A program made the translations under genes and the position numbers. Shown piece by piece: positions 1 to 11,133 of a DNA stretch of 64,000 nt. How positions within the stretch are numbered: the stretch's first letter is position 1; each line of letters opens with the position of its first letter. Below the pieces are notes generated by a model. It saw nothing but the letters and a program-made list of their open reading frames with translations, was not told the origin of the DNA and did no database searches. The DNA comes from Ancylostoma caninum (taxonomy: Eukaryota; Nematoda; Chromadorea; Rhabditida; Ancylostomatidae), in the NCBI GenBank assembly GCA_037903475.1, contig JBAJFG010000184.1, positions 186,001 to 250,000 of the forward strand, read 5' to 3'.

Positions 1-666
1 CCGAGTAATAGCTATAGATAAAGCTCCGTTCCTGTACGATAAAAAGAAACGTGGATTCGTTTCGGTAGACACGTCCTTCCATCACCAAAGTTTTCTAAAT
101 CAAGTCTTTGCACTAGGGAGGTTGTGTCAGGAGTGTGGTGTGCTGTAAGAGTGTGATCCACTGCAGCCTTCTCCAACCTAGTCAAGCACTAACGTCAGAG
201 TCCTGGTATTGTAATTTCGAGTTGACGCCAGCAAATCTGCTATAGGTGTGGTCGGCAGTGGCGAACAAAGACAGATTTTCCCCTTCTCGAAGGTAACGTT
301 AAGCCTCACTCTCCGAAATTCACACAGCAAAGCTGATGCAGTAAAGCATCAAGGCTCTCACTCATCGACCTCATTCCTCAGACCATTACCCCACTGTATG
401 TATTTTTTTTTCCGAGCTCCAGATGCAATCTTGCGACAGCAGCAGATTGCTGATCTGGAGCATGCTGAAATCGCCTTCCAAAAGTTTGCGGATCCTTGTG
501 ATCTCGATTTTAGTTGAGGAGGCATGCAATCCTCGCAGAATTTTCGGGGAGGATCTAGTGAATTGAAAGTTTGTTGAAGCGATGAAAAACATTGTGTTTG
601 AGTCGAGTTACAACACTTTGAACTGGTGTGTCCATTTCGGCAATTAATTTCGCAACAACCTAATAC
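1..666 (+). pseudogene. Mariner transposase remnant with 3' terminal repeat (left side cut by the window)
   Basis: The right end at about 640-666 (gcaattaatttcgcaacaac followed by ctaa) matches a mariner-type terminal repeat. Upstream, one frame reads IADLEHAEIAFQKFADP, resembling the C-terminal 'AfqeFids' segment of mariner transposases. Near position 10 a frame reads DKAPFLYDKKKRGF, resembling the first catalytic region. Several stops and frame changes separate the pieces, so the copy is dead. The other end lies outside the window. Confidence 0.5.
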
Positions 667-668
667 AA

Positions 669-860
669 TACTGACAATGGATTTTCTTGTTGCATGGGTG
701 AATACGATTTTGGCATCCAAACATCAAAAGTTCCCAACTGCTTCAAATAACTGCGCATTACCCGATCCATGCTGCGGTGTCCGCATCTTCTGTACACTTT
801 CAACGCTCTTTTGCCGCGCGCGACGTTTCTGGCGGCAAGGCTCGGTTCGGGAGACACCCT
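669..860 (-). pseudogene. Mariner HTH fragment
   Basis: A minus-strand frame ending near 669 reads MRSYLKQLGTFDVWMPKSY. This resembles the second helix-turn-helix and linker of mariner transposases ('hLkqlGk...kLd.WvPh'). It is cut at 666-669 exactly where the terminal repeat of the neighbouring mariner begins, so the neighbour probably landed in this older copy. No other part of this older element was recognised. Confidence 0.4.
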
Positions 861-1370
861 ACATTAGCTGGTAACATCTGATGCCGATATGGGCAGCTAC
901 TACACGACACCCGCATTTATAGGTGCAAGCGAGGTGCGAGGAATTCTCGAGCGCACCTCTTGACCGTCACCCGTTCTCGCCGGTCGGCAAGAGGGGGGCG
1001 TGGCAAACCTTTGCCTCTCAGCGACGTTGGGGATACTCAGAGTTGAGCGGGAGCGTGGCGGTTAGCACTAGGGCATCTTTCCTGCATCTGCAGTAATTCT
1101 TCCACTTCTTTTGGATTTCTGTAGAATTCCTTGTTAGAACTGAACGATACGAACGATGAACGCCTCTTCTGTGTATTCTATGAATTAGTATTGTGAACCT
1201 GGTGTCCAGGTAGGGGACGTGTGCCTCATTAACATATTCCCTACTGTTCCTGGCTATCAACTCCAGAAGGCATTCTAGCACTAACTACGTTACATCATCG
1301 TCATCTGTGACTAAAATTCCAGGGATATAAAAAATAACATAAAGGATACCGCATCAAATGTTCTAGTTTA
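861..1370. other. No gene seen
   Basis: No supported coding region. A short GC-rich stretch at 919-965 (ggtgcaagcgaggtgcgag) resembles the inner part of the terminal repeats of the element at 1371-2016, so it may be an old fragment of that family. Confidence 0.5.
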
Positions 1371-2016
1371 CGAGTAGGGGGTGGGTGACTATTCATACGA
1401 AAAGTAATTAACGAGGTCGTCTCGCACCTCGCTCGCACCTTGTTAAGAGCCAGCTGATTACCTCTTAAATATACCCAAATTGATGATTCTGATTAGCTTG
1501 ATCCCTAAATGAGTGCGACTAGCCATTTCATAGACCTGGAAGTAGCTAGTATTTTGCTACAACAGCTGGCCTGCTCATTTTCAAGCGTTCAAACTCTAGT
1601 GACAGTCAAAGTACTCTCCATCTGATGCGCGGTACTTATATTATAGATATTTTTCCAGTGCTCAGAACAATTTCTAGGTCCATCTCACAGTTTTCTCCTT
1701 TACTAGAGTGAAAAGGGAAGATGGAGTTAGGAGCTTTCCATGGAATGCTTGCTTATACATCAAGCAAATCAAGCAAAACAAGAAAACTTCAAAAAAATCT
1801 CTTAAATTAAGTGAAGTGTGACGATGAGTTATTCTAGGAGTCAGTATTTGGCAGGGTGATGGAGGATTGTTCAAGTAGCCTGCGAGTGATATAGTATAGT
1901 CTATAGTCAAAAATCACTGGATGGGTATGTGGAAAGTTGGTAGCCCTTAACAAGGTGCGAACGAGGTGCGAGACGAGTCTCGCTAATTAGTTTTCGTATG
2001 AAAGTTCCCCCTCCCA
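1371..2016. mobile_element. Non-autonomous element with about 75-bp terminal inverted repeats
   Basis: The left arm (about 1371-1446) and the right arm (about 1945-2016) are inverted copies. Shared blocks are tcatacgaaaa and gtctcgcacctcg followed by t/ctcgcaccttgttaa. About 500 bp of AT-rich DNA between them encodes nothing recognised. The layout fits a MITE or a deleted DNA transposon. The superfamily is unclear because no target duplication could be fixed. Confidence 0.6.
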
Positions 2017-3368
2017 CGAGTAGGCACCCACCGAAAACGTCAAGTGTGTAGCGCAAAAAACCTAAACAAACAGAACTAAATGTTCGTCATTAGAGAAGTG
2101 CAATTTGTTTAAAAGATTCCCGAAACTACGAAGAAAAACACCATCGGCGAGTTTTGCCGAGCGAAAATGGTCCGAGGCATTCCTTGTCGCCGCTCGCTGG
2201 GCGAGGTCGCCGCGGCAAAATACTCTGAGTGACCCCCCTGGCGAGTTTCGCCGCGGCGAGCTCGCGCTGCGTACCAGCCCGGTATGTTTCGACATGGGCG
2301 ACTCGCCCGACGGCAAAACTCTGAGTGGGGCTTTGTGAGTCAATAAAATCACCGTAGTAGAGCACTGTTAGAGGATTCTGTAACATGTCACTGCCAAGAA
2401 GAATTCCGGACTTGGAGTTGTTATTCATTTTTTCTGCACACCTTCATGCTATTTTTTCAAAAACAGCCATATTAGCTGTATTCCTTTCAGAAATGGTGAA
2501 GCACGTACCCGACAATCGCAAGAGTCTAGAGTGTGGCAAAAGAAGGCGGGACGATGGGTTTGCGTTCATGTGCACCGCAGTGGGCCACCTGGTGGATCTT
2601 CTTCAATGCCGGTTGAATTTTAAATGTATGTCGATGACTTTAGCTTGGTGAACTCGCTGGATATGCTATAATTTTAAAACCAAGAATTACCATTAGTAAT
2701 CTCTTATCATGGCCCTACTATGTAGCAAAGCGCTAACCAAAAAGCACATAGTTATTATTAGTATTCTATGCACTGGACGTTATTCTTTAAACTGAATCCT
2801 TCGCTCCAGTGTGCGGGATCCTCTGGTTTATCCTTCACCAGTTTGGAAGCTTGTCAAGTTTGTCAGGAAAGCTTCTTGCTTAAACAAGGGAATTCATATT
2901 GAATGTCCAAATCAGATTTAGATTTTGGTTTTCGATCAAGCATTTCCCACTACAAACACTCAAGCGTAGTGAAATGACTGGAAATCAAACGTTGAGAGCA
3001 GTTCTCTCGAAACATTCTCAAAAGCTGTTCTTGTTGTTATCGTTCAGTTTGCCACTCTTGTTGATTCTCTGTACCACCTTCTGCCTAATTGGGACAATAA
3101 TTATCCCGCAGACATCTCACTGAGATTGCCGAAACATCTCGAGGATATGATGACGATCCATTGCAGATCTAGCCCTTTACTTCATCGCATCGAGTTTTAG
3201 GACTATACAGACAAAACTGGGGATAAAGAATTGTCCATGTTGTTCCGCACGAATACCATATTCGTTTCACACCATCACCATTTTGAGTAGATATGAAATC
3301 ACAGGTGCTTCGATTGTCACACAGATGAGTTTAAGAGGGAAGCGTTTTGGATTACATACAACCGAGCC
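2017..3368. other. No gene seen; one GC-rich patch
   Basis: A GC-rich patch at 2135-2330 repeats gcgagttt(c/t)gccg and cgccgcggc motifs. Nothing in the six frames resembles a known protein, and flanking DNA is AT-rich. Confidence 0.4.
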
Positions 3369-3560
3369 AGCTAGGTAAACTCTGAAGAAAAAGAACCCCG
3401 AGCCAGAGCGCCGCTTCGCGGCGTTCTGTCTCGGGCCCGTGTGCCACGTTACCTCCGGGCTAGGTAAACTCTGGAAAAAAAAGAACCCCGAGACAGAAAA
3501 AAGCTTCACAACAACAAAGCCCCACACGAAGCTTCGCCGCGCTTCGCGGATGACAGTGAT
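3369..3560. repeat. Short direct repeat pair plus GC hairpin
   Basis: The string ctaggtaaactctg followed by a short A-run and agaaccccgag occurs at 3369-3403 and again at 3460-3492. Between them lies a GC-rich hairpin (gagcgccgcttcgcggcgttc). The adjacent cttcgccgcgcttc at 3532-3546 recurs beside the tandem array at 28105-28125. Confidence 0.5.
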
Positions 3561-3739
3561 TTTCTGCGAAACTGCATAGCTCCTAAACTGTTTGGAGTTT
3601 AACTCTTATTATGTTCAATATAAGGAGCTTTACATGGTCCGTTGTATGAGTAGCAGCACAGATCCTCACGTGGTCAAGTAGTTTTCATTTGTCATAACGC
3701 TGAATGTCCAAATTGTTATGGTTCGGGCACAGTTAGCTT

Positions 3740-4200
3740 TTAACAGGAGAAAACTGCGTAAACGTTCTATTCCTATTTTGTAAGCACAATATTAAGCTCA
3801 TGGAGTGCACCATTTGTTCCCCTGGCCGTTAATTTCTAATTGCTATTACTACTTAATGCCTTAGAAGAAGTGCAGGGAAAATTTCCGTACAACTCTGCTG
3901 TATTTGGATGATTCACGGCCCTGATTGCGAAATCACACTCGTTTTATCAGTGGTTCCTTTATTCTGCGTTAAAGCTCCAAAATATTCAGTTTTCATTGCA
4001 AATCAGATGTCCTAATTGAAGATTTCCATGTTGTACACATACATATACATGGGCGTGTCATTGGGCGTGTCAATCTTCGCAATTGAGCCTGTGGCGGCGG
4101 GCAAAGGAGGTGGGGCGAGGCGAGGCGATCAATGGCAGCGTGACCTGTCACCCCTTGCGTGGCGATGGGGGGGGGGTCTGCGCTCTATATAGAGTAAGAT
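3740..4200 (+). repeat. Dispersed repeat C, intact copy
   Basis: From ctgcgtaaacgttctat to ctctatatagagtaag this segment is matched by two other places: 63720-64000 in reverse orientation (running off the edge), and the two halves at 14395-14633 and 16165-16205 that flank an RTE LINE. Divergence between copies is modest. No coding potential. It serves as the unoccupied-site reference for the LINE insertion. Confidence 0.75.
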
Positions 4201-4519
4201 CACTTCCCTCACTTTCCGCCCCTTCCAGTTCCGCTCTGCACAGCTCGCACACTGGAAGCAAACAAAATTGTCTTTAGAGCAGATTTTGACAAAATTGGTC
4301 ACTACATTCGTTCTGACCATGGTGCTGCACCTAGGATTGGAGCAGGATCTGAGGGAGCAAAATTATCCAGTGCTGCCTTTACCCGGCTGATGTTTATGAC
4401 AACTGCGACATCGCGCGTGACGTACTTTAGGGACTTAGGGGCAAATGGCACGGGTTCATAGTTCAAACTCAGTATTTGGGGGCCCGCCCACATGTCGTAA
4501 TGGGCGATGCCAGGCCCCG

Positions 4520-4640
4520 GCACGACATCTTCCTCGGGCCAAAATCAAAAAGAAGCCCCCTCTGAAAAACCAAAATTCTACGAAGCCTCCTTTGAACATA
4601 CAAACTGAGAGGAAACTTTAACCCACTCTAAAAATAGGAG
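4520..4640 (-). repeat. Fragment of the 'gggggcttcgt' repeat
   Basis: The pair aagaagccccctctga and ctacgaagcctcctttga is the reverse complement of tandem-like cttcgtaaaattttgg and gggggcttcgttt at 32812-32865. Related sequence occurs in the dispersed repeat A/D segments. No coding potential. Confidence 0.4.
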
Positions 4641-4775
4641 TTCCGGGGAACAGCCCGTGGTGGGGCACGGGTTCATAGTTCAAACTGTCTTAGGAACGTA
4701 AAGCCACAACATTCTGAAGCAAAAAAAGCATAGATTCGAAGAAAAAACCTTTAATCTGAAAATGAATGGACTAGG

Positions 4776-5019
4776 TATAGTCTGTCGAAACGACGAGTCC
4801 GCCCACACACGCGGAGATCGAGAAGCTGCCACGTTTGCCAGCGCTCCACGTCATCATCCCTGATCTGCATATCACGTTTCATCCTTATCTTCATGGTACT
4901 TCATGACCAATGATTTGGCTGTGACGTGGACGACGTGGCAGCCAACAGCATCCGTCCCAGCCGCGCCGCCTCTCGTTCTCTGCGTGCGTGGGCGGACTCG
5001 TCGTTTCGGATAGACTATA
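4776..5019. mobile_element. MITE family 'TATAGTC', copy 1
   Basis: A 244-bp element with terminal inverted repeats tatagtctgtcgaaacgacg / cgtcgtttcggatagactat. The interior keeps tgtgacgtggacgacgtggc and ctgat(c/t)tgcgtatcacgttt blocks shared with copies at 33639, 37089, 46058, 46574 and 47853. The ends suggest a TA target (Tc1/mariner type), which is inference. No coding capacity. Confidence 0.8.
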
Positions 5020-5160
5020 CTTGAGCAGACCAAAGGGCAATTTATACTAGATGCGTGCGTTTCACGCACGTGCGTCTGTATGATGAAGAATAGAGCCAGT
5101 CGCAGCTCAGGTGCACGCGTTTAAGGCCTCGAGGCGGCCGTACATTCTTTTCATTAGTAG
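5020..5160 (+). repeat. Repeat H (gcgtgcgt-rich)
   Basis: The segment gagcagaccaaagggcaatt followed by tatactagatgcgtgcg recurs reversed at about 32460-32640, where it also borders a broken copy of the same MITE. Shorter relatives are at 6490-6535 and 30605-30660. The constant pairing suggests the MITE and repeat H were once one larger element or were copied together. Confidence 0.55.
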
Positions 5161-5334
5161 ATACTATTTCTACATATTAAATTCGGCTCCTTGGCAAATT
5201 CTAAGGCTGGCAGTGTTCATCGCCTGACCCATTTGCTCACGAACGCTGCGATCTTTTGAACACTGTGTTGGGGAAGAGGTTGGAATAGGTTGTTGATCCA
5301 GCTGAACAACTTTCCGTCCCTATCAGTGCTCTAC

Positions 5335-5528
5335 AATTTTGTCAGTGTTCTGCTCTTGTTTTTATTGCATTCTGTGGGCATTCCGACTTGGTGTCATGCA
5401 TTTACATTAGCTAATCTGTTCGAGGATTTTCAGCACAGATTTTAGATGTTAGCAAGCTCAAGTTCAGTCTGATACCTAGTCGGAATGCCCACAATGCGAT
5501 AAAACAGGAGCAGAACACTGACAAAATA
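5335..5528. mobile_element. Small MITE with 50-bp terminal inverted repeats
   Basis: The arms at 5335-5390 and 5478-5528 are inverted copies (ttttgtcagtgttctgctc and, on the far side, gagcagaacactgacaaaa, then gcattccgac and gtcggaatgc). About 90 bp of unique DNA separates them. No coding capacity. Confidence 0.65.
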
Positions 5529-5566
5529 ATAGAGCCTATTCTGCGGTCTTTCGAAATATGTAGAAA

Positions 5567-6404
5567 CTAGACGGTGTACCCGGCTTCGCTCGGGCGTTCA
5601 ATTTCTCCCGGCCTTTTAAAGCTGATCCCAACAATTGTTGAACCAAAAAATCTTTTCACAATGTTCATCATTTGGTTATCAGCTTAAGTGACCCTTCTTC
5701 TTCCCGTCTCCTCCCTCAAAAAATGGTTTAAGTTGCTTGTCTGGTAAGTAAATTCTTCTAAAATGATTGCCTCATCCACTTTCAGCGTTTCGAAAAACCC
5801 CAGAAGACACGTTTTCACCCACCCATGTGCAAGGATGCCGAAAAATCAATAAAACAGATAAATCGATATTTCGGTCAGAACCGTTGTCATATCCGTGTCC
5901 AGTGCACTGAAATACCCCCGTAGACATGTTTTTACCAGCCTGTGGGCAAGAACGGCGAAAAATCAATAAAATCAGTAAGTCGATATTCCACCCAAAATGG
6001 TTGCCATATCTGTATTCAGCATATTGAGGTACCCCAGTAGAAATGTCTTTACCACCCCATGGACAAGAATAGCTCAAAATCAATAAATCGATAATTTGGA
6101 GCAAAACGGTTGTGATATTCGTGTTCAGCGTATCGAAGAACCCTGGTAGGCATGTTCTCGCCAGTCCCTGGGCAAAAATAGCGAAAAATCGATAAAATCG
6201 ATATAATCGATAAACCAACCGATAATCCCAGGTGCAAGATAGCCTATAACCTCCACCCGCCCCCTGTAGAGTCCACATGCAAAATTTGGTCCGAATCGGT
6301 TGATGCTGCGCGATTTCTATTCGGAACATACAAACGTACAAACATACATACACACAAACACACAAACATACAAACACACAAACTTTCACTTTTATATATT
6401 CAGA
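5567..6404 (-). mobile_element. Non-autonomous Helitron, copy 1 (838 bp)
   Basis: Read on the minus strand it starts TC (6404-6403) and ends CTAG (5570-5567), with host A and T on the outer sides, the classic Helitron A|T insertion rule. Just inside the 3' end is a short hairpin (cgagcgaagccgggta). The interior has about four degenerate units of a roughly 116-bp minisatellite ('gaaaaaccccagaagac...atcaataaaa') and a CA-rich tract. It shares all of this with copies at 12355 and 51940. No Rep/helicase gene is present, so it depends on an autonomous partner. Confidence 0.75.
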
Positions 6405-6649
6405 TATGTAAATATGTAGAAATAGTCTCTTCTCTTTTAATTGAGGATACACACGCCGCGTTGATCGGTCCTCATGGACAATAATTCGCAAGTTGATGCG
6501 TGCGTCTGACGCACGCAGCTGGTGTAAATTACCCTATAAACGGTGATGGCTGGAAATGGAATGGTCACTGGAAAATGCGTTGGAACTTGTTCGCGACGTC
6601 ATTTGATTGGAGCATATAATCTACCGTCTTGGACTCCATAGGATTCCAA

Positions 6650-6780
6650 GGGTACCTGCGCAGCGTAAACGCAGCGGATTGAATAGGAATCTTCAGTAAC
6701 AAAAGAACTAAGGGGGTACTACAAGTGCTTGCTAAAGATGACCGAAACTTATGTGAAGAAAAAAGTGTATGTTCCCTATG
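6650..6780 (+). repeat. Fragment of repeat D 3' part
   Basis: The stretch agtaacaaaagaactaaggg followed by ggtactaca is close to 31408-31440 and 33100-33125 and to the reverse strand near 9870-9890. It directly precedes MITE J. Confidence 0.45.
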
Positions 6781-6782
6781 TA

Positions 6783-8300
6783 TGGTCTATTAGCTCACAG
6801 ATGGCGCCTGATCTGACATTGTCTGCAATTACGACTTTGCCTGCGGAATGCGTCTGGAGGGATATTTTAGCGGATGGCAGTGGGGAAACAAAAAAATGGA
6901 AGGAACCACACCGTATGGATTTCAAAAAAGTGCAAAAAATATTAGGTTGGTGCAAAAATAATGCGCGTTTTTCGCTGCTTCATTTTCGGTGCAGAAAACT
7001 TCCGGTGTATCTTATCATCTGTATGAGAAGTTGCACATGGTTTTGTAGCAAATTTCATGGCCTTGGCAAATATCTCATCCATTTTGAGCATGAGAAATTC
7101 ATGTTTTTGGTGAATTTTTAGTTGTAGAACGAAAGGCGCCAAAACAAGTTTTTTGCCAAACTCACTTCAGCGAGCTGATACTCGATGGCATCGCAGCAGG
7201 AATCGCTCGGAATACCACCATAGTTTTGGCGAAGGGAGTGTGAGCGAATGCATTCCGCCGAGCTGCTCCTGGATTTTTCGGCTTGGTGTGCCTTGCTTCG
7301 AAAGTAAGGAATGTCGCACAGGTCTTCCCGGGGTTTGCGACCCCCAACTGATGACAATTATCAAACAGCACCCATCCAAAACAACATATTTGGTTTCGCG
7401 GAACATTGCCGGTGACTGTTGTCAGACCATCCCTCCCTTCAGTAGAAATGGGAGGATGAAAAAGCTCGACGAGTTGATGTCGCGCATACTGAATGAGTAC
7501 CACATTGATCCTCGTTGAGAGGTGTGCTTCGCACCTTTGTAGTGAAAAAATTGCGACCAAACAGTCGGTCGCTTATTAATTAAATATGAAGTACAAACCC
7601 TCTTCGACAAAATGAGGTGCCTTGCTCAACAGTTGGATGAGGGAGATGCACCGAAACACTCCCAGAAACCGAAGCAACACCAAAATGAGGTCACGGCTAC
7701 TTTGTGGTGACCTGCTGCAAAAATTGCTCACTGCAGCTCATTCTTTCTTCCTAATTTGGTAAGTGGTTTCAAGACGTAAACGAACTAAATTAGAAACTTC
7801 ACGGTGTGACCCCAGCGTTGCTCAATAAAATGGATTCTTCACTACCACAGGGTACCGTCCAGGCACACCCTGCACGACAGATTCTTCACAGGTTCGAGCA
7901 ACTGAGCTAGGAAGCTCGAACTCCTACATCATAATCATCAAGCTTCTCGCTCATCGACTACCGCTTCCCCGAGAACCTGGACGACTTCTTCCGGGAGAAT
8001 TTTCTCGAAGACTGAAGTGATACCAAAACTGCTCTCCGGAAGTTTGTCGATTCTAGAAGGTCCTGTCAGAAATGCACGGTAGTCGGAGAACATCTATCTT
8101 ATTGCTAAAGATTTGCGGATTACAATAGTTCTAAGCCTATTGAAAAAGATCGATTTCGAAAGGAGTTATGAGCTTCGGAATCAAAGGCATGAAAACGCGC
8201 ATTATTTTTGCACCAACCTAATAGATCGGTTAGCCTAAAAATGGTGAAGTCGTAGTTGCGGACAAAGTCGGATCGGGCGCCCTCTGTGAGCTAATAGACT
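6783..8300. mobile_element. MITE J, split by a mariner
   Basis: The left end tggtctattagctcacagat (6783) and the right end ctctgtgagctaatagactg (8300) are inverted, each next to TA. Removing the mariner (6942-8221) leaves about 240 bp, the size of the unbroken copy at 49868-50107, which also shares the interior aaaatggaaggaa(t/c)cacacc block. The element is therefore an older MITE into which the mariner jumped. Confidence 0.75.
6942..8221 (+). mobile_element. Mariner (irritans-like) element, complete but dead
   Basis: A 1280-bp element with perfect 30-bp terminal inverted repeats beginning ttaggttggtgcaaaaataa, flanked by TA at 6940-6941 and 8222-8223. The plus strand carries a decayed transposase: HTH linker RMKKLDELMSRI near 7455, QQLDEGDAPKHSQKPKQHQN near 7630-7690, and LDYRFPENLDDFF-like text near 7950. 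Stops and frame changes interrupt it throughout. The normal length is about 345 residues. The catalytic aspartate triad is not readable intact, so the copy cannot move by itself. Perfect TIRs with a decayed gene suggest it could still have been mobilised in trans. Confidence 0.85.
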
Positions 8301-9560
8301 GTATGCTGAGTGCCAAATTATCACTAGTTAGCAACACTCCAAGTACTCCTATGACTTCCACTCTCCATGGATCGCATCCATCAGGTGCTTGAACGATGAA
8401 GCGGACCCCAAAAGAAAAAGTATATGCTGCGGAAGCAGGGATGTGTGGAAGTAAAATTTTAAATCCCGTAAAACGGAAAACGGAAGGCCAAAAATGGGCG
8501 GAAAACGGAAAGCGTAAAACGGAAAACGGAAAATTTTGCCCAAGCGTAGGTTTGTGACCAAAAGCCCTCCTCAACATTGGATTCCTTAAGCATCTTCTTG
8601 ATGATCATAAGTGATGACTTTTTCAAGCAACTCTCTTCAGATAACTTCAAGTCTACTGGTGGTACTTACTTCAAACGCCTAGAATATAGGGATATCGAGG
8701 AGTATCCATCCTTCACCTAGTTACGAGAGATTATCAGAATTATATAATCAATGAGCACATTTCTCACTGAGCTTACTTACTAAGACGAGAAACTGTAAAG
8801 TGTGAAAAGTGGGACGCCTTTGCTTTACGTTAGAGCAGACCAATTCTGCAAAAATTCAGACAAAAAGGTAACTACGGTAGTTAATATTTACATTTGCAAT
8901 TTGGGAAGGATCACGTTATTCACAGAGGGTCTCTTGGAGCGAGATAGCGAGTGAGGAAGGAGGAGAAGAACAGTGTGTGGCGAATATGAAACACAAGCAA
9001 CCTGAATATCACGCAAAACATCAGGCGCCAACGGCGCCAGTGTGGAGCTGGGGATCATCGTCTGACTAAAACAGTGACAATTGTGATGTAGCTTTATACT
9101 TTTGTCAATTTGAAAGAAAGCCTACATCTTGCGTTGCTTCGCAGGAATGCTTGATGCTCTTTCCATTGCACGTCACAGTTTCGTGGAAATTTTATAAAAG
9201 TTCACTCCACATTTCTGTGGAACCTTGTTTTTTTTGAGGATTTTGAGGAGAGCAGGGCACTTGTATGGCAAAACTGAAACAATGATGAGGACCAGCGAAA
9301 TTGCGACGGTAAATGGCGGTTGGATGTGAATTTTGGCGCCATTGTTGTGAACTCATATACATTGCGCATCGAAACACTTGAACCCTCTTCAGGTTAGGGA
9401 AATACCCCGAAAACAAATACCTCGTCTTCCTCCATAATTTTCCGGAATTTCCCGTTTTCCGGGCTTAAAACCCGTAAAACGTAAGACGTAAAACGGAAGG
9501 CCAAAAATGGGCAGAAAACGGAAAGCGTAAAACGGAAAACGGAAAATTCCGCACACCCCT
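8301..9560. repeat. Repeat D-related DNA and AAAACGGAA motif clusters
   Basis: 8330-8440 is the reverse of 31750-31830 (gcacctgatggatgcgat). Two clusters at 8461-8535 and 9463-9550 repeat gtaaaacggaaaacggaa and share ggccaaaaatgggc. 8690-9390 is otherwise without a supported gene. The short open frames here come from the AAAACGGAA motif. Confidence 0.5.
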
Positions 9561-10975
9561 GTGCGGAAGCCCAAAAATCGTGTGAATTAAAAAGGTGTAT
9601 GCTCATTAAGTGACTTAGGTCGCCCTGGGAGACCTGGAGAGAGACCTCCATCAGATATATTCCTTGCGCCGTAGATCGGTTCTGGCAGGATTGAGCATAC
9701 AGTTGTAATGCCCCCCCCCCCCCTTAGATCTCCCCAAACTCCAATTTTCAAGCCCAGTCTTAAAGTCTGGACTTCACAGCAGCTCCATGAAATTTCCGGA
9801 AAAAGGTTTTTTCGCGTATATCTTTGGAGCGGTACACAAGTTTTAGTCGTCGTTCTAACAGCTGTAGTACTTCCTTAGTTCTTTTGTCAATAAAGATATC
9901 CTGTTATTTGGTTGCGTTTAGACTGCGCAGGAATCCTTAAATCCTACGGTGTATGTAGAATATGTGCTCCAATCGGAATACTTGGACCGGACACTCGCCT
10001 GACCGCTCATAGCACGAGCAGCCCGTCAGCGGACACTTACCACCCGCACGCGTCGCGTCAGACTGTTTTGCCTTTTCTGAACATGGAAAGAAACATCCGA
10101 ACACGCTTCAAAAGATAGTCTAACTCATCTTAGCACCATATTGGGCATATTAGGTCAAAACTGATCTGTCCTACTTAGGAAAAGACCAGGAACAGCCGCT
10201 TTCTATACACTGTCTCACCGCGGCCTGACGCGCGCGGGTGGTAAGTGTCCGATAATCGAAGCATCATTGGAGTGGTGAAAGCACTATTGTCCTGTAGTTC
10301 TCTGATCACTTTCGATAACTTGTGGCACGAACTCAAATCTTGGGGTACAGCCTTTAGAGAAGTACTGAAGTACAACTAGTATTACTTGTTTTGTTGTGTG
10401 AAGCGCTCTGCGCAGGTTGTATTGTACAGCACGAAGAAACAACTGGTACAATGACTTCCTCAACCATAATTCCTTGTTTAAAGGTGATGAAGAGCAGAAA
10501 AGATGGGGAAACTAACTCCAGTGTGACTTCACAGTGATAACACTAATGGCCCAGCGCATCGCACTATCCTTCTCTGGCTCAGACGCACAAAAGTAGGGAC
10601 TAATCCAGACTAATAGCCCGCGTAAGGAATATCCTTATGCAATTCTGGTGGACGAGTTTTCCGTTCACGACAAGGCACATGGAGACTCCTTGTTGACAAC
10701 TAGCGGTCAACTAGGGCCTTCCAGTAATTGACAGTCACAAGTAACGGCCGCCTCCCGTTTTTCGACCTTAGTCGCCCCTATTGCGCCGCTCAGAGCAAGG
10801 GCAGCCTCTCCACGCTCAACGATGAGGTCATTTAACTTATTTAATACCCCTATCTCGTCTGATGAACGTGATGAATGCCTTCCTTAGAAGTAAGAAAACC
10901 ACAATTTTTCTTCGGGGCTCCGCCCCGGACCTCAGTGCGAAGCCCTCTTTGCTTTTCGGCGAAAACCAGCTTACC
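9560..10975 (-). repeat. Long dispersed repeat A/D, minus-strand copy
   Basis: Blocks of this segment match 30995-31740 in reverse and in the same order: ttcggggctccgcccc (10910), the cgctcagagcaagggcag patch (10790), accggacactcgcctgac (9985), actaagg...caagtttt (9840), ccaaactccaattttcaagc (9733) and cattaagtgacttaggtcg (9604). A MITE at 10031-10250 and further DNA up to about 10730 interrupt it. No protein is recognised. The family could be a non-autonomous retroelement or DNA element; its ends were not determined. Confidence 0.6.
10031..10250. mobile_element. 220-bp MITE inside repeat D
   Basis: Inverted ends ggacacttaccacccgcacg (10031) and gcgcgggtggtaagtgtcc (to 10250), with ctgacgcg/cgcgtcag adjoining. 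This sequence is missing from the other copy of repeat D at 30995-31850, which supports an insertion. Confidence 0.6.
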
Positions 10976-10984
10976 CCCGGGGAG

Positions 10985-11133
10985 ACCTTTGCTGGGGCCT
11001 GGGCGATGCAAGTGATTTGGACAATTAAAGGCGACTTTTTTGCTGGAACTTTGGCAGTTGCCTCTGAGGCGACCCGCCATCATAATCTAATGAGCACTCA
11101 AGCTCAAAGGTTTTCCCTGGACACTGCCTTTAA
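10985..11133. repeat. Right end of a TTAA-type element
   Basis: Shares acccgc(c/t)atcataatctaa and cctggacactgcctt with 59020-59085, the right part of the element at 58186-59081. It ends at TTAA (11130-11133). The left part is missing. Confidence 0.55.

Noticed and set aside
5772..6491. A 239-codon minus-strand frame with cysteine and tyrosine repeats
   Set aside because: It lies across the Helitron minisatellite and CA-rich tract, which explain its repetitive text.
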